In this document: positions 17,766-27,279 of the stretch, piece after piece
Numbering within the stretch: position 1 is the first letter of the stretch
Layout: each line of letters opens with the position of its first letter
DNA from: DASZIT01 sp963819695
Lineage (GTDB): Bacteria; Actinomycetota; Acidimicrobiia; Acidimicrobiales; RAAP-2
Assembly: GCA_963819695.1 (NCBI GenBank)
Contig: CAWFXD010000001.1
Coordinates: 124,001 to 188,000, forward strand
Direction: 5' to 3'
DNA: 64,000 nucleotides
The notes under the pieces: model-generated
Told to the model about the DNA's origin: nothing
Seen by the model: the letters and a program-made list of their open reading frames with translations, nothing else
Database searches by the model: none
Program-made: the position numbers and the translations under genes

Positions 17766-17963
17766 GTCGGCACCACTGACCTCCTAACGGAGGATGGACG
17801 TTGCCCTCCGGCCGTAGGGATCGACAGTTTACTTAGGAGGCTTGAGGCCCGCGGGGTTGCCGGCGCGATTTTCCAGTTTCAACCCACGTGGTGGAATCCA
17901 TTGAGCGGTTTCACCCGTTCCCTTTGAGTATTGTTCGTCGGTTCGAACCTGCCCTACCTAAGC

Positions 17964-19394
17964 ATGGCGACCGAGCCGACCCTACTCAATAGAATCATTT
18001 CCCGTCCTCGTATTTCGTCAGAGCGATCGGAGCCTTCCGTCAACATCTCCATCATTTCGGGGTGGCTGCCCCCGGTCGTAATCGGGCTGGCCCTGGTCTC
18101 GGTTTTGGCGACCCTCGGCTGGCGATCGGGAGGCTGGCGGCGACAGTTGGTCATCGGCATTCCGGTGGCCGTCGTCGCCCCGTTGGCTGCCGATGTGATC
18201 CTGCATGTCAGTGGCGACTATCCCAACCGGTTTCCGGTCTCGGCGTTTGTGTGGGGCGGAGTCTGGGTCCTGGCATCGGTGGCCGCCCTCGTCGGGTGGG
18301 TGCACGCCTCCGGGTGGATCCGGGTGATGTCCTGTGTCGCGGTTGTCCTGACCGCGGTGGTGGTGGCCGATGCGCTGAATTCGACCTATGTCCGATACCC
18401 GACGATCGGGAGGCTGGTGCATCTCGATGCGGTGAACCTGGTTCCCAACGCCCAACTCCAGGTCATCCGCGACGAAGTCGCGAAGACCGGCCGTCTCCCG
18501 TCGAGAGGGGTGGTGGTCTCCGCCCACATTCCGGCAACCGTGTCGAAGTTCAACGCCCATGACGCCTTCGTCTATCTCCCCCCGGCCTGGTTTGCCACCC
18601 CGCCCCCGGTGCTGCCCACTCTGATCCTGTTGCCCGGCGAACCGGGGAGCTCCGCCGACTGGACCCGGCAGGGGAAGGCCGATCACATCGTCGACCAGTT
18701 CGCCGCCGGGCATGACGGGCTGTCGCCGATCGTGGTGATGCCCGACCCCAACGGTTTCCTGACCGTCGATACCGAGTGCGTGAACAGCTCCTTCGGCCAG
18801 GCGGAGACCTACCTGGTCCAGGACGTGCCCGCCTTCGCCCGAGCTACCTACGACGCCGACGAAGGGCCGCGATCGCTGGCGGTGGCCGGATTGTCCGCCG
18901 GAGGCTTCTGTTCGGTGAACCTCGCGCTGCGGAATCCGAAGGTCTTCCCGTTCTTCGCCAGTTATTCGGGGTTGGCCTCGCCGGTGTACTTGGAGGACCC
19001 GCGTTCGGACACCATCAAGATCCTCTTCGGGGGTTCGAACGAGAGCTATCAGAGCAACAATCCGCTTACCTTGCTCAAGAACAGATCGTTTCCGGGGATG
19101 GCCGGCTGGCTGGCGGTGGGCAAGGACGACGCCCGGCCCCTGGCCGCGGCTCAGCGCCTCCAACCGGCCGCGGAGGCGGCGGGCATCGATACCTGTCTGG
19201 AGATACTTCCGGGCGGTCATGACTTCGGTGTCTGGGATCAGGCCTTCACCGATTCGCTGCCCTGGCTGTCCTGGAAGTTGGGACTCACCTCAGAGCCGTC
19301 GGCCGGGCGGGCCACCTGTACTCCCGCGCGTGACTGCGTGACTGGACGGATCAGTGCGCCCCGGGGGACTCGAACCACCCAACCTGCGGATTAA
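17964..19394 (+). CDS. Membrane-anchored alpha/beta-hydrolase esterase (mycolyltransferase/esterase D-like)
   Basis: About 476 residues. Three or four membrane segments in the first 150 residues (LPPVVIGLALVSVLATLGW and others) tether an extracytoplasmic alpha/beta hydrolase domain. The nucleophile elbow is GLSAGG, with the acid and His expected around GKDDARP and GGHDFG. This layout matches the esterase family related to antigen 85. It is a paralogue of the minus-strand gene at 19530-20840, which shares GLSAGG and DSLPWLSWKLGL. The start at 17964 is uncertain (no ribosome site). The last 13 codons overlap tRNA-Lys on the other strand, so a late frameshift or a shorter true C-terminus is possible. 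Confidence 0.8.
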   Translation: MATEPTLLNRIISRPRISSERSEPSVNISIISGWLPPVVIGLALVSVLATLGWRSGGWRRQLVIGIPVAVVAPLAADVILHVSGDYPNRFPVSAFVWGGVWVLASVAALVGWVHASGWIRVMSCVAVVLTAVVVADALNSTYVRYPTIGRLVHLDAVNLVPNAQLQVIRDEVAKTGRLPSRGVVVSAHIPATVSKFNAHDAFVYLPPAWFATPPPVLPTLILLPGEPGSSADWTRQGKADHIVDQFAAGHDGLSPIVVMPDPNGFLTVDTECVNSSFGQAETYLVQDVPAFARATYDADEGPRSLAVAGLSAGGFCSVNLALRNPKVFPFFASYSGLASPVYLEDPRSDTIKILFGGSNESYQSNNPLTLLKNRSFPGMAGWLAVGKDDARPLAAAQRLQPAAEAAGIDTCLEILPGGHDFGVWDQAFTDSLPWLSWKLGLTSEPSAGRATCTPARDCVTGRISAPRGTRTTQPAD

Positions 19395-19427
19395 GAATCC
19401 GCTGCTCCACCGTTGAGCTAGGGGCGC
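19355..19427 (-). tRNA. tRNA-Lys(CTT)
   Basis: Perfect 7-bp acceptor stem GCGCCCC/GGGGCGC, D stem GCTC/GAGC, anticodon stem GCGGA/TCCGC with loop TTCTTAA (anticodon CTT) and T loop TTCGAGT. One T-stem mismatch (T-C). Discriminator A and no encoded CCA. It reads AAG, the preferred lysine codon here. It sits between two convergent paralogous esterases and overlaps the 3' end of the plus-strand one. Confidence 0.95.
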
Positions 19428-19529
19428 GACGAGATCCTAAGGGGTGCATCGGGGCGATTGCAACCGATCACCCTCGAATGACACTCGTTCATTTAGCCAT
19501 GAAAGGGCATACATCGCTCGGGGCATCCA

Positions 19530-20840
19530 TCAGTGAATGGGTGGAGTGCATTTGGCCGAAGAGTCGGTGGGGGCGGGAGTGAGACCCAGTTTCCAGGAAA
19601 GCCATGGAAGCGAGTCCTTGAAAGCTCGCGTCCAGAACGGAAAGTCGTGGCCCCCGCTGGGGCTCGAGAAGCAGACCTGGGCGAGTCCGGCCTTGTCGGC
19701 GAATCTCTGGAGGTGTTGGGCGTCGGGCAACAGGGCGGCGTCCTGCGCCCCGGTCTCGAACCACGCCGAGGTTCCGGGGAATTTGTTGTTGGTCATCAGG
19801 GTGGTGGGGTCGTATTTGTTGTACTCGGCCAACGAACCATTGAACAGGGTGGTGATGGTGGCGGCTTTGTCGGCGGTCTTGAAGGTCACCGCGCTGTACC
19901 CCGAGTAGGTGGCGAAGTCGGGAAAGACCTTCGGATTGCGCAGGGCCAACACCGTCGCACAGGTGCCACCCGCCGAGAGCCCGGCCACCGCGAACGAATG
20001 CGCCCCGGTGTTGGCGTTGAACTCGGTGCGCATGTAGGCCGGGAGGTCCTCGGTCAGGTAGGTCTCGGCATCGCCCAGTTTGCTGTTGGTGCACTCGGTG
20101 TCCTGGGCGGCGCCGTTGGAATCCGGCATGACCAGGATCGGAGCCGTCCCCTGGTGTTTGGCGGCGAATTCGTTGGCGGTGGTGTCGGCGAACGCCGCCC
20201 GGGTCCAGTCGGTGGGCATGCCCGGGTAGCCGGCGATCAGCACGATGACCGGAAGCGCGGGTTCAGGATTGTGGAACCAGGCCGGGGGGATGTACACCTC
20301 GGCCTGCCCGGTCTGAAACTTCGACTTGGTGGGCGGGATGGTGACGTTGATGGTGTCGCCGTGGTCCGGCAGGTGCCCGGTATCCCGGACCTGATCCCGG
20401 ATGGCCTGCAGGGCCGGGAGGCTGGTGAAGTTGGCCGCGTCCTTGCCCAGCGCCCGCTCGAGGGTCGGGTAGTAGCCGAACTGCTGGTTGATGACGGTGC
20501 AGGCAGCCAGAAAGCAGAACAGGACGGAGATCACCGAAAGCGGGCGGATGACCCAGCGTCCCTTCGGCCACCCCAGAATCGCGACCACCAAGGAGAAGAT
20601 GACCAGCCACGCCCAGAGGTAGAAGGTGCGAGGGAAGTCGTCGGGCACGAACTGGAAGAAGTGGACCGACAGGGCCAGCAACACGGTCAGGACAAAGGCA
20701 GCCGGAAGCCCGAACACCAATTGGGATTTCCAGGCGCCGTCCCGCCACCCAATGGTCAAGGCCAACGATGCGAGGGCCACCGCGATCACCACGACCGGGA
20801 ACCAGCCGTCGATGATCGAGAAGTTGATGACAAGTTCCAT
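19530..20840 (-). CDS. Membrane-anchored alpha/beta-hydrolase esterase (paralogue)
   Basis: 436 residues. N-terminal membrane segments (WFPVVVIAVALASLALTIGW, PAAFVLTVLLALSVHFFQF and two more) lead into an external alpha/beta hydrolase domain with PVIVLIAGYPGMPTDWTR, the nucleophile elbow GLSAGG and GGHDFPFW with the catalytic His. It belongs to the same family as the gene at 17964-19394 and faces it, with tRNA-Lys between, as expected from an inverted duplication. Family members act on cell-envelope lipids or other esters; the actual substrate is unknown. Upstream on the same strand is a phosphodiester glycosidase, another extracytoplasmic enzyme. Confidence 0.86.
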   Translation of the reverse strand: MELVINFSIIDGWFPVVVIAVALASLALTIGWRDGAWKSQLVFGLPAAFVLTVLLALSVHFFQFVPDDFPRTFYLWAWLVIFSLVVAILGWPKGRWVIRPLSVISVLFCFLAACTVINQQFGYYPTLERALGKDAANFTSLPALQAIRDQVRDTGHLPDHGDTINVTIPPTKSKFQTGQAEVYIPPAWFHNPEPALPVIVLIAGYPGMPTDWTRAAFADTTANEFAAKHQGTAPILVMPDSNGAAQDTECTNSKLGDAETYLTEDLPAYMRTEFNANTGAHSFAVAGLSAGGTCATVLALRNPKVFPDFATYSGYSAVTFKTADKAATITTLFNGSLAEYNKYDPTTLMTNNKFPGTSAWFETGAQDAALLPDAQHLQRFADKAGLAQVCFSSPSGGHDFPFWTRAFKDSLPWLSWKLGLTPAPTDSSAKCTPPIH

Positions 20841-20889
20841 AGGCGCCTCGGAAGACCCTACAGCGGCGACCGTGCCGGTCGCGGTTGGC

Positions 20890-22224
20890 TCAGGAGTGAC
20901 TCGCGCGTGGTTTGGTCGTGGTGGTGGTCGGCGCCGGACCGGTCGGATACGCCGACGACATGGTGAAGAAGTCCCGGGCCCAATACGACGCGAAGTAGCG
21001 TCCCGGGCCTCCGGTCATCTGGGGAAGGAGCTGGGTCCCGTTGTCGGGGGTGGCCGCGCCGTAGGGGGTGGCCGGGTCGTAGAGGGAGTAGTTGACCCAG
21101 TCGGTGTTGATGTCGAGCTCCATGGCCCGGGTGGCGCCGGCCCGAACCAGCAGATCGGCCAGATCGGTGATGTTCAGGCCCGGGCCGCCGACGTAGACCA
21201 GAGCACCGGTTGACGTCACGCCCAGGCCGGATCGGTAGACATAGACGGCCCCGCCCAGCGTGTTGCCCCACTGGGTGGTGTCGGCGGCGTTCAGCCCGGG
21301 AACCGGTTGGCCACCGTCCACGATGAGGTCGAGGTTCTGGCGGACGGCGACGACGTTGGGGGTGAGGGTGGCATCCCGCCCCCAGTCGGCCACCGTCATG
21401 GTCCCGTCGTTGTAGATCACCGCGGAGGCCGCCCCCGAACGCAGCGGCGTCAGGGTCTTGCCGTCGGTGAAGTAGCCACCATTGGACTGTCCGGACAGGA
21501 AACCGGCGTTGAACGCAGAAACCAGGGAGTTGGCCGCGGTGGCCTGGACCGGGGCGGTATGGGTGAACGGACCGCCCCCGGGGATCTGGCTACCCGAGTA
21601 GAGGGTGGCGTGCAGCAACTTGGTGTCCATCCATGCCACCCCTACGACGTAGCTGGTGTGGACGGCATCGGGTCGGAGCTCGGTGGTGTAGACGGCGGGG
21701 ACACCGTCGACCAGTCGGCCGGCCGGCGACCACTGCCCCTCGCCGGCCAGGGCCGGGGTGGCAAACGGCGCCATGGCCACGGGAGCCGGTAGATGCGGTG
21801 GCCCCGCGGCGACCGTGGTCGGCGTGCTGATCGGGGTCTTGATCGCCCCGTTGGGCACCGAGCCCCCGACCTTGGGCGCGTGGTGGCTGTACCAGTAGTT
21901 CTCGACCTTGTTGACAATGGAGCCACCGCCGTTCTGGCGGGCCCACTCGGCGAACCGGGCACTCATCGAACTTCCATAGGCGGGATTGGTGAGCGCCCCA
22001 CCGAGGGAGATGGCCAACCAGATCAGCAGGCCGACCAGGATCACTCCGATGATGGCTTTCATCCTCCGACGGCGATAGAGCCGCTCCTGGCGGGCGCGAA
22101 CCCGCCGGAGATTCCGGTGCCGCCCCCGGTGGGCTGGGCCGTTTCCGTCTCTGGTCGGTGTGGGCTTGGACGATGGGGGGCGTTGGACGGTATCTACCAC
22201 GGGGATTTCCTGAGTGTCTTGCAT
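20890..22224 (-). CDS. Phosphodiester glycosidase-family (NAGPA/DUF2233) extracytoplasmic protein
   Basis: 444 residues. A basic Arg-rich cytoplasmic N-terminus (about 50 residues) is followed by one membrane segment (AIIGVILVGLLIWLAISLGG), a Pro/Thr-rich linker and a domain with NAGFLSGQSNGGYF, VIYNDGTMTVADWGRD and MELDINTDWVN. This fits the phosphodiester glycosidase family that removes sugar-phosphate decorations. The tail is Thr/Pro-rich (TTTTTKPR). The start MQDTQEIP at 22224 is preferred over an ATG at 22338 because the added residues would be low-quality, though no strong ribosome site marks it. It lies 49 nt upstream of the esterase on the same strand. A role in envelope polymer trimming is inferred. 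Confidence 0.78.
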   Translation of the reverse strand: MQDTQEIPVVDTVQRPPSSKPTPTRDGNGPAHRGRHRNLRRVRARQERLYRRRRMKAIIGVILVGLLIWLAISLGGALTNPAYGSSMSARFAEWARQNGGGSIVNKVENYWYSHHAPKVGGSVPNGAIKTPISTPTTVAAGPPHLPAPVAMAPFATPALAGEGQWSPAGRLVDGVPAVYTTELRPDAVHTSYVVGVAWMDTKLLHATLYSGSQIPGGGPFTHTAPVQATAANSLVSAFNAGFLSGQSNGGYFTDGKTLTPLRSGAASAVIYNDGTMTVADWGRDATLTPNVVAVRQNLDLIVDGGQPVPGLNAADTTQWGNTLGGAVYVYRSGLGVTSTGALVYVGGPGLNITDLADLLVRAGATRAMELDINTDWVNYSLYDPATPYGAATPDNGTQLLPQMTGGPGRYFASYWARDFFTMSSAYPTGPAPTTTTTKPRASHS

Positions 22225-22580
22225 GCTCGCCCGCCTAGATGACGGGGGGTGAGGGGAATGACGACCCCTGGCGGTGAACCGATATTGGCCATCGTGATTG
22301 TGGTGAACGACCACCGGTGGTGCGACCGGATTCGCCAACGTGCGCGAGGGTTCGAGGATCGACCACTAGACCAGCAACTTTAGCTGGGGCGCGACCTGAA
22401 GTGGGGTCGTTGGGTGAGCCACCCTTGTGACCAGCGTGTCTCCGACCGTTCCCGCCGGTTCGGCCCGGAGTGCTCAGCTTCCCCCAAGTACACTGCCGAA
22501 CCGTGGAGTGTGGATGTCCAACGCCGACCGGGGAGTCGGGCTGGACCCCCGTCGCCCTTCCTCGTCGGCGGTAGGCCACG
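22225..22580. other. Intergenic region between divergent glycosidase and antiporter genes
   Basis: 356 bp without a convincing gene. It holds one perfect 12-bp palindrome, ACCACCGGTGGT (22310-22321), which may be an operator. No tRNA, terminator or near-consensus promoter is apparent. Confidence 0.5.
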
Positions 22581-23837
22581 ATGGCCGCCTCGTGGATCCC
22601 CACCCTGGTCCTGGTGGCCGGAATTGCGGCATTGGCGCCGGTCCTGGCCGAATTCAGCGGAAAACTCGGCATTCCCGCCATGGTCATCGAGCTCATCCTG
22701 GGCGTGATGGTCGGGCCCGATGTCCTGAAGCTCGCCCACACCGGAAGCGTGGTGGCCGCGTTCTCCGATCTGGGCCTGGCCTTCCTGATGTTCCTGGCCG
22801 GCTACGAACTCGATCTCATGCGGATCCGGGGCCGACCGTTGCGGCTGGCCACCGCGAGCTGGGTGTCCTCCGCCGCCATCGCGGTGGCGTTCTCCCTGGC
22901 CGTCGTGGCCACCGGGCTGGAGCATGACCCGGTGGTCTTCGGGCTGACCCTGACGACCACGGCCCTGGGGACGGTGTTGCCGCTGATCCGCGATGCCGGT
23001 GTGTTGGAGACCGAATTCGGCCGGCACGTGATGGCGGCGGGGACCATCGGGGAGTTCGGCCCCATCGTAGCGGTCTCCGTATTTCTGACCCAGCGGCATC
23101 CGGCGATCACCATCCTGCTGCTGGTGGTGTTCCTCGCCACCGCGGTGGGAGCCGCGCTGGCTGCCGCCCGCAGACAGCAACCCCGGGTGGTGGCCATGCT
23201 CGGCCGGCATCTCCATTCGAGCTCTCAACTCCCGATCCGGATATCCATTCTCCTCATCTTCTTGTTGGTCTACCTGGCCTCCACCCTCGGCCTCGATGTG
23301 CTGCTGGGGGCGGTCGCCGCCGGGATCGTGGTCCGCCTGTTCACCCAGGGCGACGACAGCCCGGTCATTCGGGGAAAGCTCGAGGCCATCGGCTTCGGCT
23401 TTCTGATTCCCATCTTCTTCGTGGTGAGCGGGGTGACCTTCGATCTCCATTCGCTTCTCCACAATCCGAGAGCCGCCCTGCGCATCCCGCTCTATCTCCT
23501 GCTGCTCCTGGTGGTCCGGGGCGCTCCGTCGCTGTTGGTCTACCGCAAGCAGTTGCCGAAACGTCAGCAGTTGTCCCTGGCCCTGTTCTCGGTCACCGGG
23601 CTGCCCTTGATCGTGGTGATCGCCGAGATCGGGGTGGCGGCCGACAAGATGGCTCCCGAGAACGCCGCCGCTCTCATTGCCGCCGGCGTGCTCTCGGTGC
23701 TCATCTTCCCGATTGTCGGGTTGCGGTTGCTGCCGCGGGGCACCCCGGCGGCGGCCGGGCCGGAGGATCCCCCTTCGCCATCGTCGGCGACCGGGTCCTC
23801 CGGGTCTCCCCCCGAGGACCCGCTCGGGCGCGGTTGA
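22581..23837 (+). CDS. Cation/proton antiporter (CPA2, Kef/NapA-like)
   Basis: 418 residues with about 12 membrane segments, a monovalent cation:proton antiporter of the cytoplasmic membrane. Seen: IPAMVIELILGVMVGP near the N-terminus (the conserved inverted-repeat helix), FLMFLAGYELD, LTTTALGTVLPLIRDAG and GFLIPIFFVVSGVTFDL. No RCK/TrkA-N domain follows. The C-terminus is a short Pro/Ser-rich tail. The ATG at 22581 lacks a strong ribosome site. It is convergent with the gene ending at 23839, one base away, so neither has room for a private terminator. K+ or Na+ specificity is not predictable. Confidence 0.9.
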   Translation: MAASWIPTLVLVAGIAALAPVLAEFSGKLGIPAMVIELILGVMVGPDVLKLAHTGSVVAAFSDLGLAFLMFLAGYELDLMRIRGRPLRLATASWVSSAAIAVAFSLAVVATGLEHDPVVFGLTLTTTALGTVLPLIRDAGVLETEFGRHVMAAGTIGEFGPIVAVSVFLTQRHPAITILLLVVFLATAVGAALAAARRQQPRVVAMLGRHLHSSSQLPIRISILLIFLLVYLASTLGLDVLLGAVAAGIVVRLFTQGDDSPVIRGKLEAIGFGFLIPIFFVVSGVTFDLHSLLHNPRAALRIPLYLLLLLVVRGAPSLLVYRKQLPKRQQLSLALFSVTGLPLIVVIAEIGVAADKMAPENAAALIAAGVLSVLIFPIVGLRLLPRGTPAAAGPEDPPSPSSATGSSGSPPEDPLGRG

Positions 23838-23838
23838 A

Positions 23839-24903
23839 CTACAGGGTGGTCGACCACAATCTGAGTTGTGGCTCCTCGGTGTCGGACAACGCGTGATACC
23901 CCGGCAGTTCGTCCATCGGGGTATCGAGATAGATCTTGGCCTCCGGCGGATGGGCGAACCGGCCGTGGCTCCATCGGATCTCGACATGACCGGCGACGGT
24001 CGATTGATGGCGGGACCCCGGGTGGCGGGAGCGATACCGGCAGTGCCAGTCGACCCGGGGCTGACCGGCCGCCCCGGCGGCGATGCCGAAATCGACGACC
24101 TCGAACTCGTCCCTCCAGTCCCACGGGCTCGAGATCCGGTACTGGACCGGTCGCCCGCTGCGCCGATCGATGCCGAGCACGAAATACGGAGCGCTCCCGA
24201 TCCGCAACAATCGCCAGACCATCAGTTCCGATCCGATACCGGCTTCGTCCATCCGCTGCCGCCAGCGTTGGGCTGACTCCCGGCTCACGGTCGTGCACAA
24301 CCTGACGTAGGCAGCCTTGGTTTCCGCATCGGGGTAGGACCTCCCCGCCAGGGCATCCCGGAGCTCGCGGTGTTGTTCTTTGGTGCAGAGTCCGGGTGCC
24401 GACGGAAAGTGGGTCAACCCGGTGGCCCGCAAACAGGCGGCGTACAGCGCCGACACCTCGTCAACCGCCACCACCTCGAACCAGTCGGAACGGTCCCAGC
24501 GTCCGGACATGGCCAGTAAGCCCTCGAACAGGCGGGCCGGGGAGGTATTGGCGAGGATGTCGGACTCGTACTTGCAACTGATCAGGTACACATGGTCGAT
24601 GCGGAGATCGATGGGGGCAACCTCGTCACCCGGAGCCCGACGACCACCGGTCCACTCGATGATCCGGGGGACTCGGCCGCTGAGCCCATCGGGGGCGGCC
24701 AACATGGCTTGCCCGTTCTCGAAGGCCATCCGGAACTCGGCGGCGAATCGTCCCTCCCGGTGGATGACCTGCAACTGCTCCCAGGTGTCACTCCCTATCC
24801 TCAGCTCATCCGGCCGCCGGGCCAGGGCGCGGGAAAGATCCGGGTACCCGAGGGTCCCGAGGGCGGTCCCGAGCTCGGTGACGGTGGTCCGGTCATCGGG
24901 CAT
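23839..24903 (-). CDS. Conserved protein of unknown function, possible restriction-endonuclease-like fold
   Basis: 354 residues, no signal peptide or membrane segment. I do not recognise the family. A stretch in the first third, APIDLRIDHVYLISCKYESD followed by NTSPARLFEGLLA, resembles the D...(D/E)xK core of PD-(D/E)XK nuclease folds, although the position before Lys is Cys rather than Asp or Glu. The rest is Trp- and Arg-rich (SSPWDWRDEFEVVDFG). No adjacent methylase or specificity gene is present, so a classic restriction system is unlikely. Upstream on the same strand is the YCF48-like lipoprotein gene, 39 nt away. Any function is speculative. Confidence 0.7.
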   Translation of the reverse strand: MPDDRTTVTELGTALGTLGYPDLSRALARRPDELRIGSDTWEQLQVIHREGRFAAEFRMAFENGQAMLAAPDGLSGRVPRIIEWTGGRRAPGDEVAPIDLRIDHVYLISCKYESDILANTSPARLFEGLLAMSGRWDRSDWFEVVAVDEVSALYAACLRATGLTHFPSAPGLCTKEQHRELRDALAGRSYPDAETKAAYVRLCTTVSRESAQRWRQRMDEAGIGSELMVWRLLRIGSAPYFVLGIDRRSGRPVQYRISSPWDWRDEFEVVDFGIAAGAAGQPRVDWHCRYRSRHPGSRHQSTVAGHVEIRWSHGRFAHPPEAKIYLDTPMDELPGYHALSDTEEPQLRLWSTTL

Positions 24904-24942
24904 GGGGCCGTCCCGGACCGGCTGGACCGAGCCGCGAGCCGC

Positions 24943-26221
24943 TCACGGTCCGACCAGATGCTGGATGATCGATTCGCCGACCGATACGCATTGCGAGGTG
25001 GAGGTGCAGGTCACTCCCAAGAGGGGCTCAGCCGAGGTGACGGTGGTGGCCCCCTTCCAGGGCTTGGTGGTGGGCCCGGTGAAGAGCAGGACCCCGGAGG
25101 TGGGTGAACTGGTGACGGTGCTTCCGGTGGCCAGGCAGGTGTCGTCGGCGATACAGGAGACGCTGAAGAGTTCCGCGACCGAAGTCGGTGTGGGCTGACT
25201 GGTCCAGGTCGCTCCCCCATTGGAGCTGGTGAAGACCAATCCGTGGCCGGTGCGGGCGACGTTCTGGGCGGTGGCGGTGGTCCCGACCACCGCGCACCGC
25301 ACGCCGGCCAGCCCGGCGGGAAGCGGCGACGTGGTTGACGGGGCCGTGCTGGTGGGTGCGGTGGGAACGGTGATCTGGCCCTGACCTCCACTCGGTGCGG
25401 TACCCGGCACCGCACCCGCCTGGTCGGCCGGACCCTGAACGCAGGAGACGGAATTCAACAGGCCCGAACCCGCCGGGTATCGGAAGGGTGGTCCAGGACG
25501 CACCACCGTTCGAAGTGGACACCACCGAGCCGGACACTGTGTGACCGGCCACCCAACAATGCTGGGCGTCGATGCACGAGATGCCGCTGGCCCCGCTGGT
25601 GCCTCCGGACAACGTGCCCGCCTGGCTCCAGGTGGCGCCGGCCGACGTCGACACCAGGGCGACATCGCCGGCGCCGAGCGATCCGATGGCCATGCACCGC
25701 CGATTCGACCCGCAGGTCACCGCGGTCACGTCGCCGATCGCCGCCGGCACCGCCGCCGGGCCCCAACTGGTTCCGCCGTTGTTGGTGGTGATGGCGATGC
25801 CCTGGTTGCCCTGGCCCTGGCCGACGGCCACGCACTGGGACGGCGTGCTGCAGGCGATGTCGGCGAGATATCCGGTGGTCGGCGGGATGGGTTGGGCAAT
25901 CCAACTGGTTCCCCCGTTCGACGTGGCGATCAACGCCGCGCCGTTGGGTGCGCCACCGCTGCCGACGGTGGAGCCGACGGCCCAGCACTTGGACGCCGTC
26001 ACGCAGGTCACCGCCGTTACCGAATTGACGGGCTTGGGCGGCACCACCGGCATCAGTGAGCCGCTCCAGGGCGATCCGGACTTGAAGGGGACGGTAGCCA
26101 GGGTCACTGACGTTGTCCCTGATGAGAGGTGTGCGGGGCCGGACGTGCACCCGGTCAGGACCGCCCCGGCGAGGACCCCGGCCAAGGCCGCCAGTTTTGG
26201 TAGGCGGGATGCAGCCCTCAC
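24943..26221 (-). CDS. YCF48-like beta-propeller lipoprotein, frameshifted
   Basis: A lipoprotein signal (GVLAGAVLTGC, lipobox LTGC at about residues 22-25) is followed by repeated blocks of the form S(N/T)GGxSW with short CxxxxxCW(A/V)VG blades. These are typical of Ycf48/sialidase-like propellers attached outside the membrane. Examples: TSNGGTSW, TNNGGTSW, TSNGGASW and SSNGGATW. The frame breaks near 25475-25478: PIPGGFG in one frame should continue as AGSGLLNSVSCVQG in the next, explained by one extra C. About 425 residues when joined. The GTG at 26221 is the start, 13 nt after the RDD gene's stop, so probably an operon. Function unknown; propellers of this type usually bind partners. Confidence 0.75.
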
Positions 26222-26234
26222 GGTGGAGAGTTGC

Positions 26235-27056
26235 CTAACGGGTCTTGATGACGTCAGAAGAGACGGCCTTGTCGTGCCAGGCCTGCCGTCGTTGGTCCCA
26301 CAACGGAGACAGCACGTTGATCAGCCCCGGGATGAACAAGAGGGCCCACAGGATGGTGTAGATGAATCGACGGAGCACGGCCCGCCCGGGACCGATGGGG
26401 CCGCCGGTGTTGACGTCGCGGGTGGCGATGCCCAGGGCCATCTTGCCCAGTGTCTGACCGCGTTCGCTTCCGTCGAAGATTCCGAAGTAGGCGAGCGTGA
26501 GCACCACCTCGATGATCTCCGCGACGATCAGGTGACCGGTGTGGACGGTGGTGGTGCCGTTGGAGTTGAACACGATGGTGTTACCCCCGCCGAAGATGCC
26601 GCGGAGAATGGCGAAGACAACGCCGAGCATGACGCTGTCGATGATGATGGCCACCGCCCGCTGCCACCACTCGGCCAGCGGGCGACCCAGCCCGTCGACC
26701 GGCCCGGTCACGTAGCCATAGGGGGCGCCGGCCGGCGGCTGGCCGTAGGGGGGCGCGCCATAGGGAGGAGCGCCGTAGCCTGGAGCCCCCGGCGGCGTCC
26801 CGTACGGAGGGGCCCCACCCGGAGGCGGTGCATAGGCACCGGCCGGTGGCGGTTGGGCGTAGACCGGAGCACTCATCGGTGGTGGCGAGCTGGTTTCGGG
26901 CGCCCCCGGGGCCTGGCCCGGCGGAGGGGGAGGAGCCGCGGGGGGCGGAGGGGGCGGCGCGGCCGCGGGGGGCGGAGGGGGTGGTGGAGAAGGGGTGGCA
27001 GCCGGCGTCTCTTGTTCGGGTGGCGGATCGCTCGGAGGAGGATTGGTGTCGGTCAT
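26235..27056 (-). CDS. RDD-family membrane protein with proline-rich N-terminus
   Basis: About 273 residues. The first 140 are extremely rich in Pro, Gly and Ala, with poly-Pro runs and repeats of the type PPYGAPPYG. The RDD domain follows with three membrane segments: LAEWWQRAVAIIIDSVMLG, IIEVVLTLAYFGIFDGS and GRAVLRRFIYTILWALLFI, plus GQTLGKMALGIATRD. RDD proteins are small integral membrane proteins, some linked to ion or osmolyte transport; the role here is unknown. The start at 27056 begins the MTDTNPPP segment; longer readings are rejected as out of character. It precedes the propeller lipoprotein by 13 nt. Confidence 0.85.
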   Translation of the reverse strand: MTDTNPPPSDPPPEQETPAATPSPPPPPPPAAAPPPPPPAAPPPPPGQAPGAPETSSPPPMSAPVYAQPPPAGAYAPPPGGAPPYGTPPGAPGYGAPPYGAPPYGQPPAGAPYGYVTGPVDGLGRPLAEWWQRAVAIIIDSVMLGVVFAILRGIFGGGNTIVFNSNGTTTVHTGHLIVAEIIEVVLTLAYFGIFDGSERGQTLGKMALGIATRDVNTGGPIGPGRAVLRRFIYTILWALLFIPGLINVLSPLWDQRRQAWHDKAVSSDVIKTR

Positions 27057-27279
27057 CGGGAAATCCGATCTCTTGAGTGGAAATGGTCCGGTGGATGAGC
27101 GATGAGGACCGTCGGTTGCCCTGGTCGGACGCGATCTTGCCACGCTTGGAGGCCCGTAGGCAGGATTTCTTCCGGTATTGAACTCACCACCGGTGGTTCG
27201 CCGTCTACCGTTGAGCGTCGGTGATCGAAGTCCTTTTCCACATTCTTGACGCTTCGGGACCCGGGGGGGAGTGGACCGC

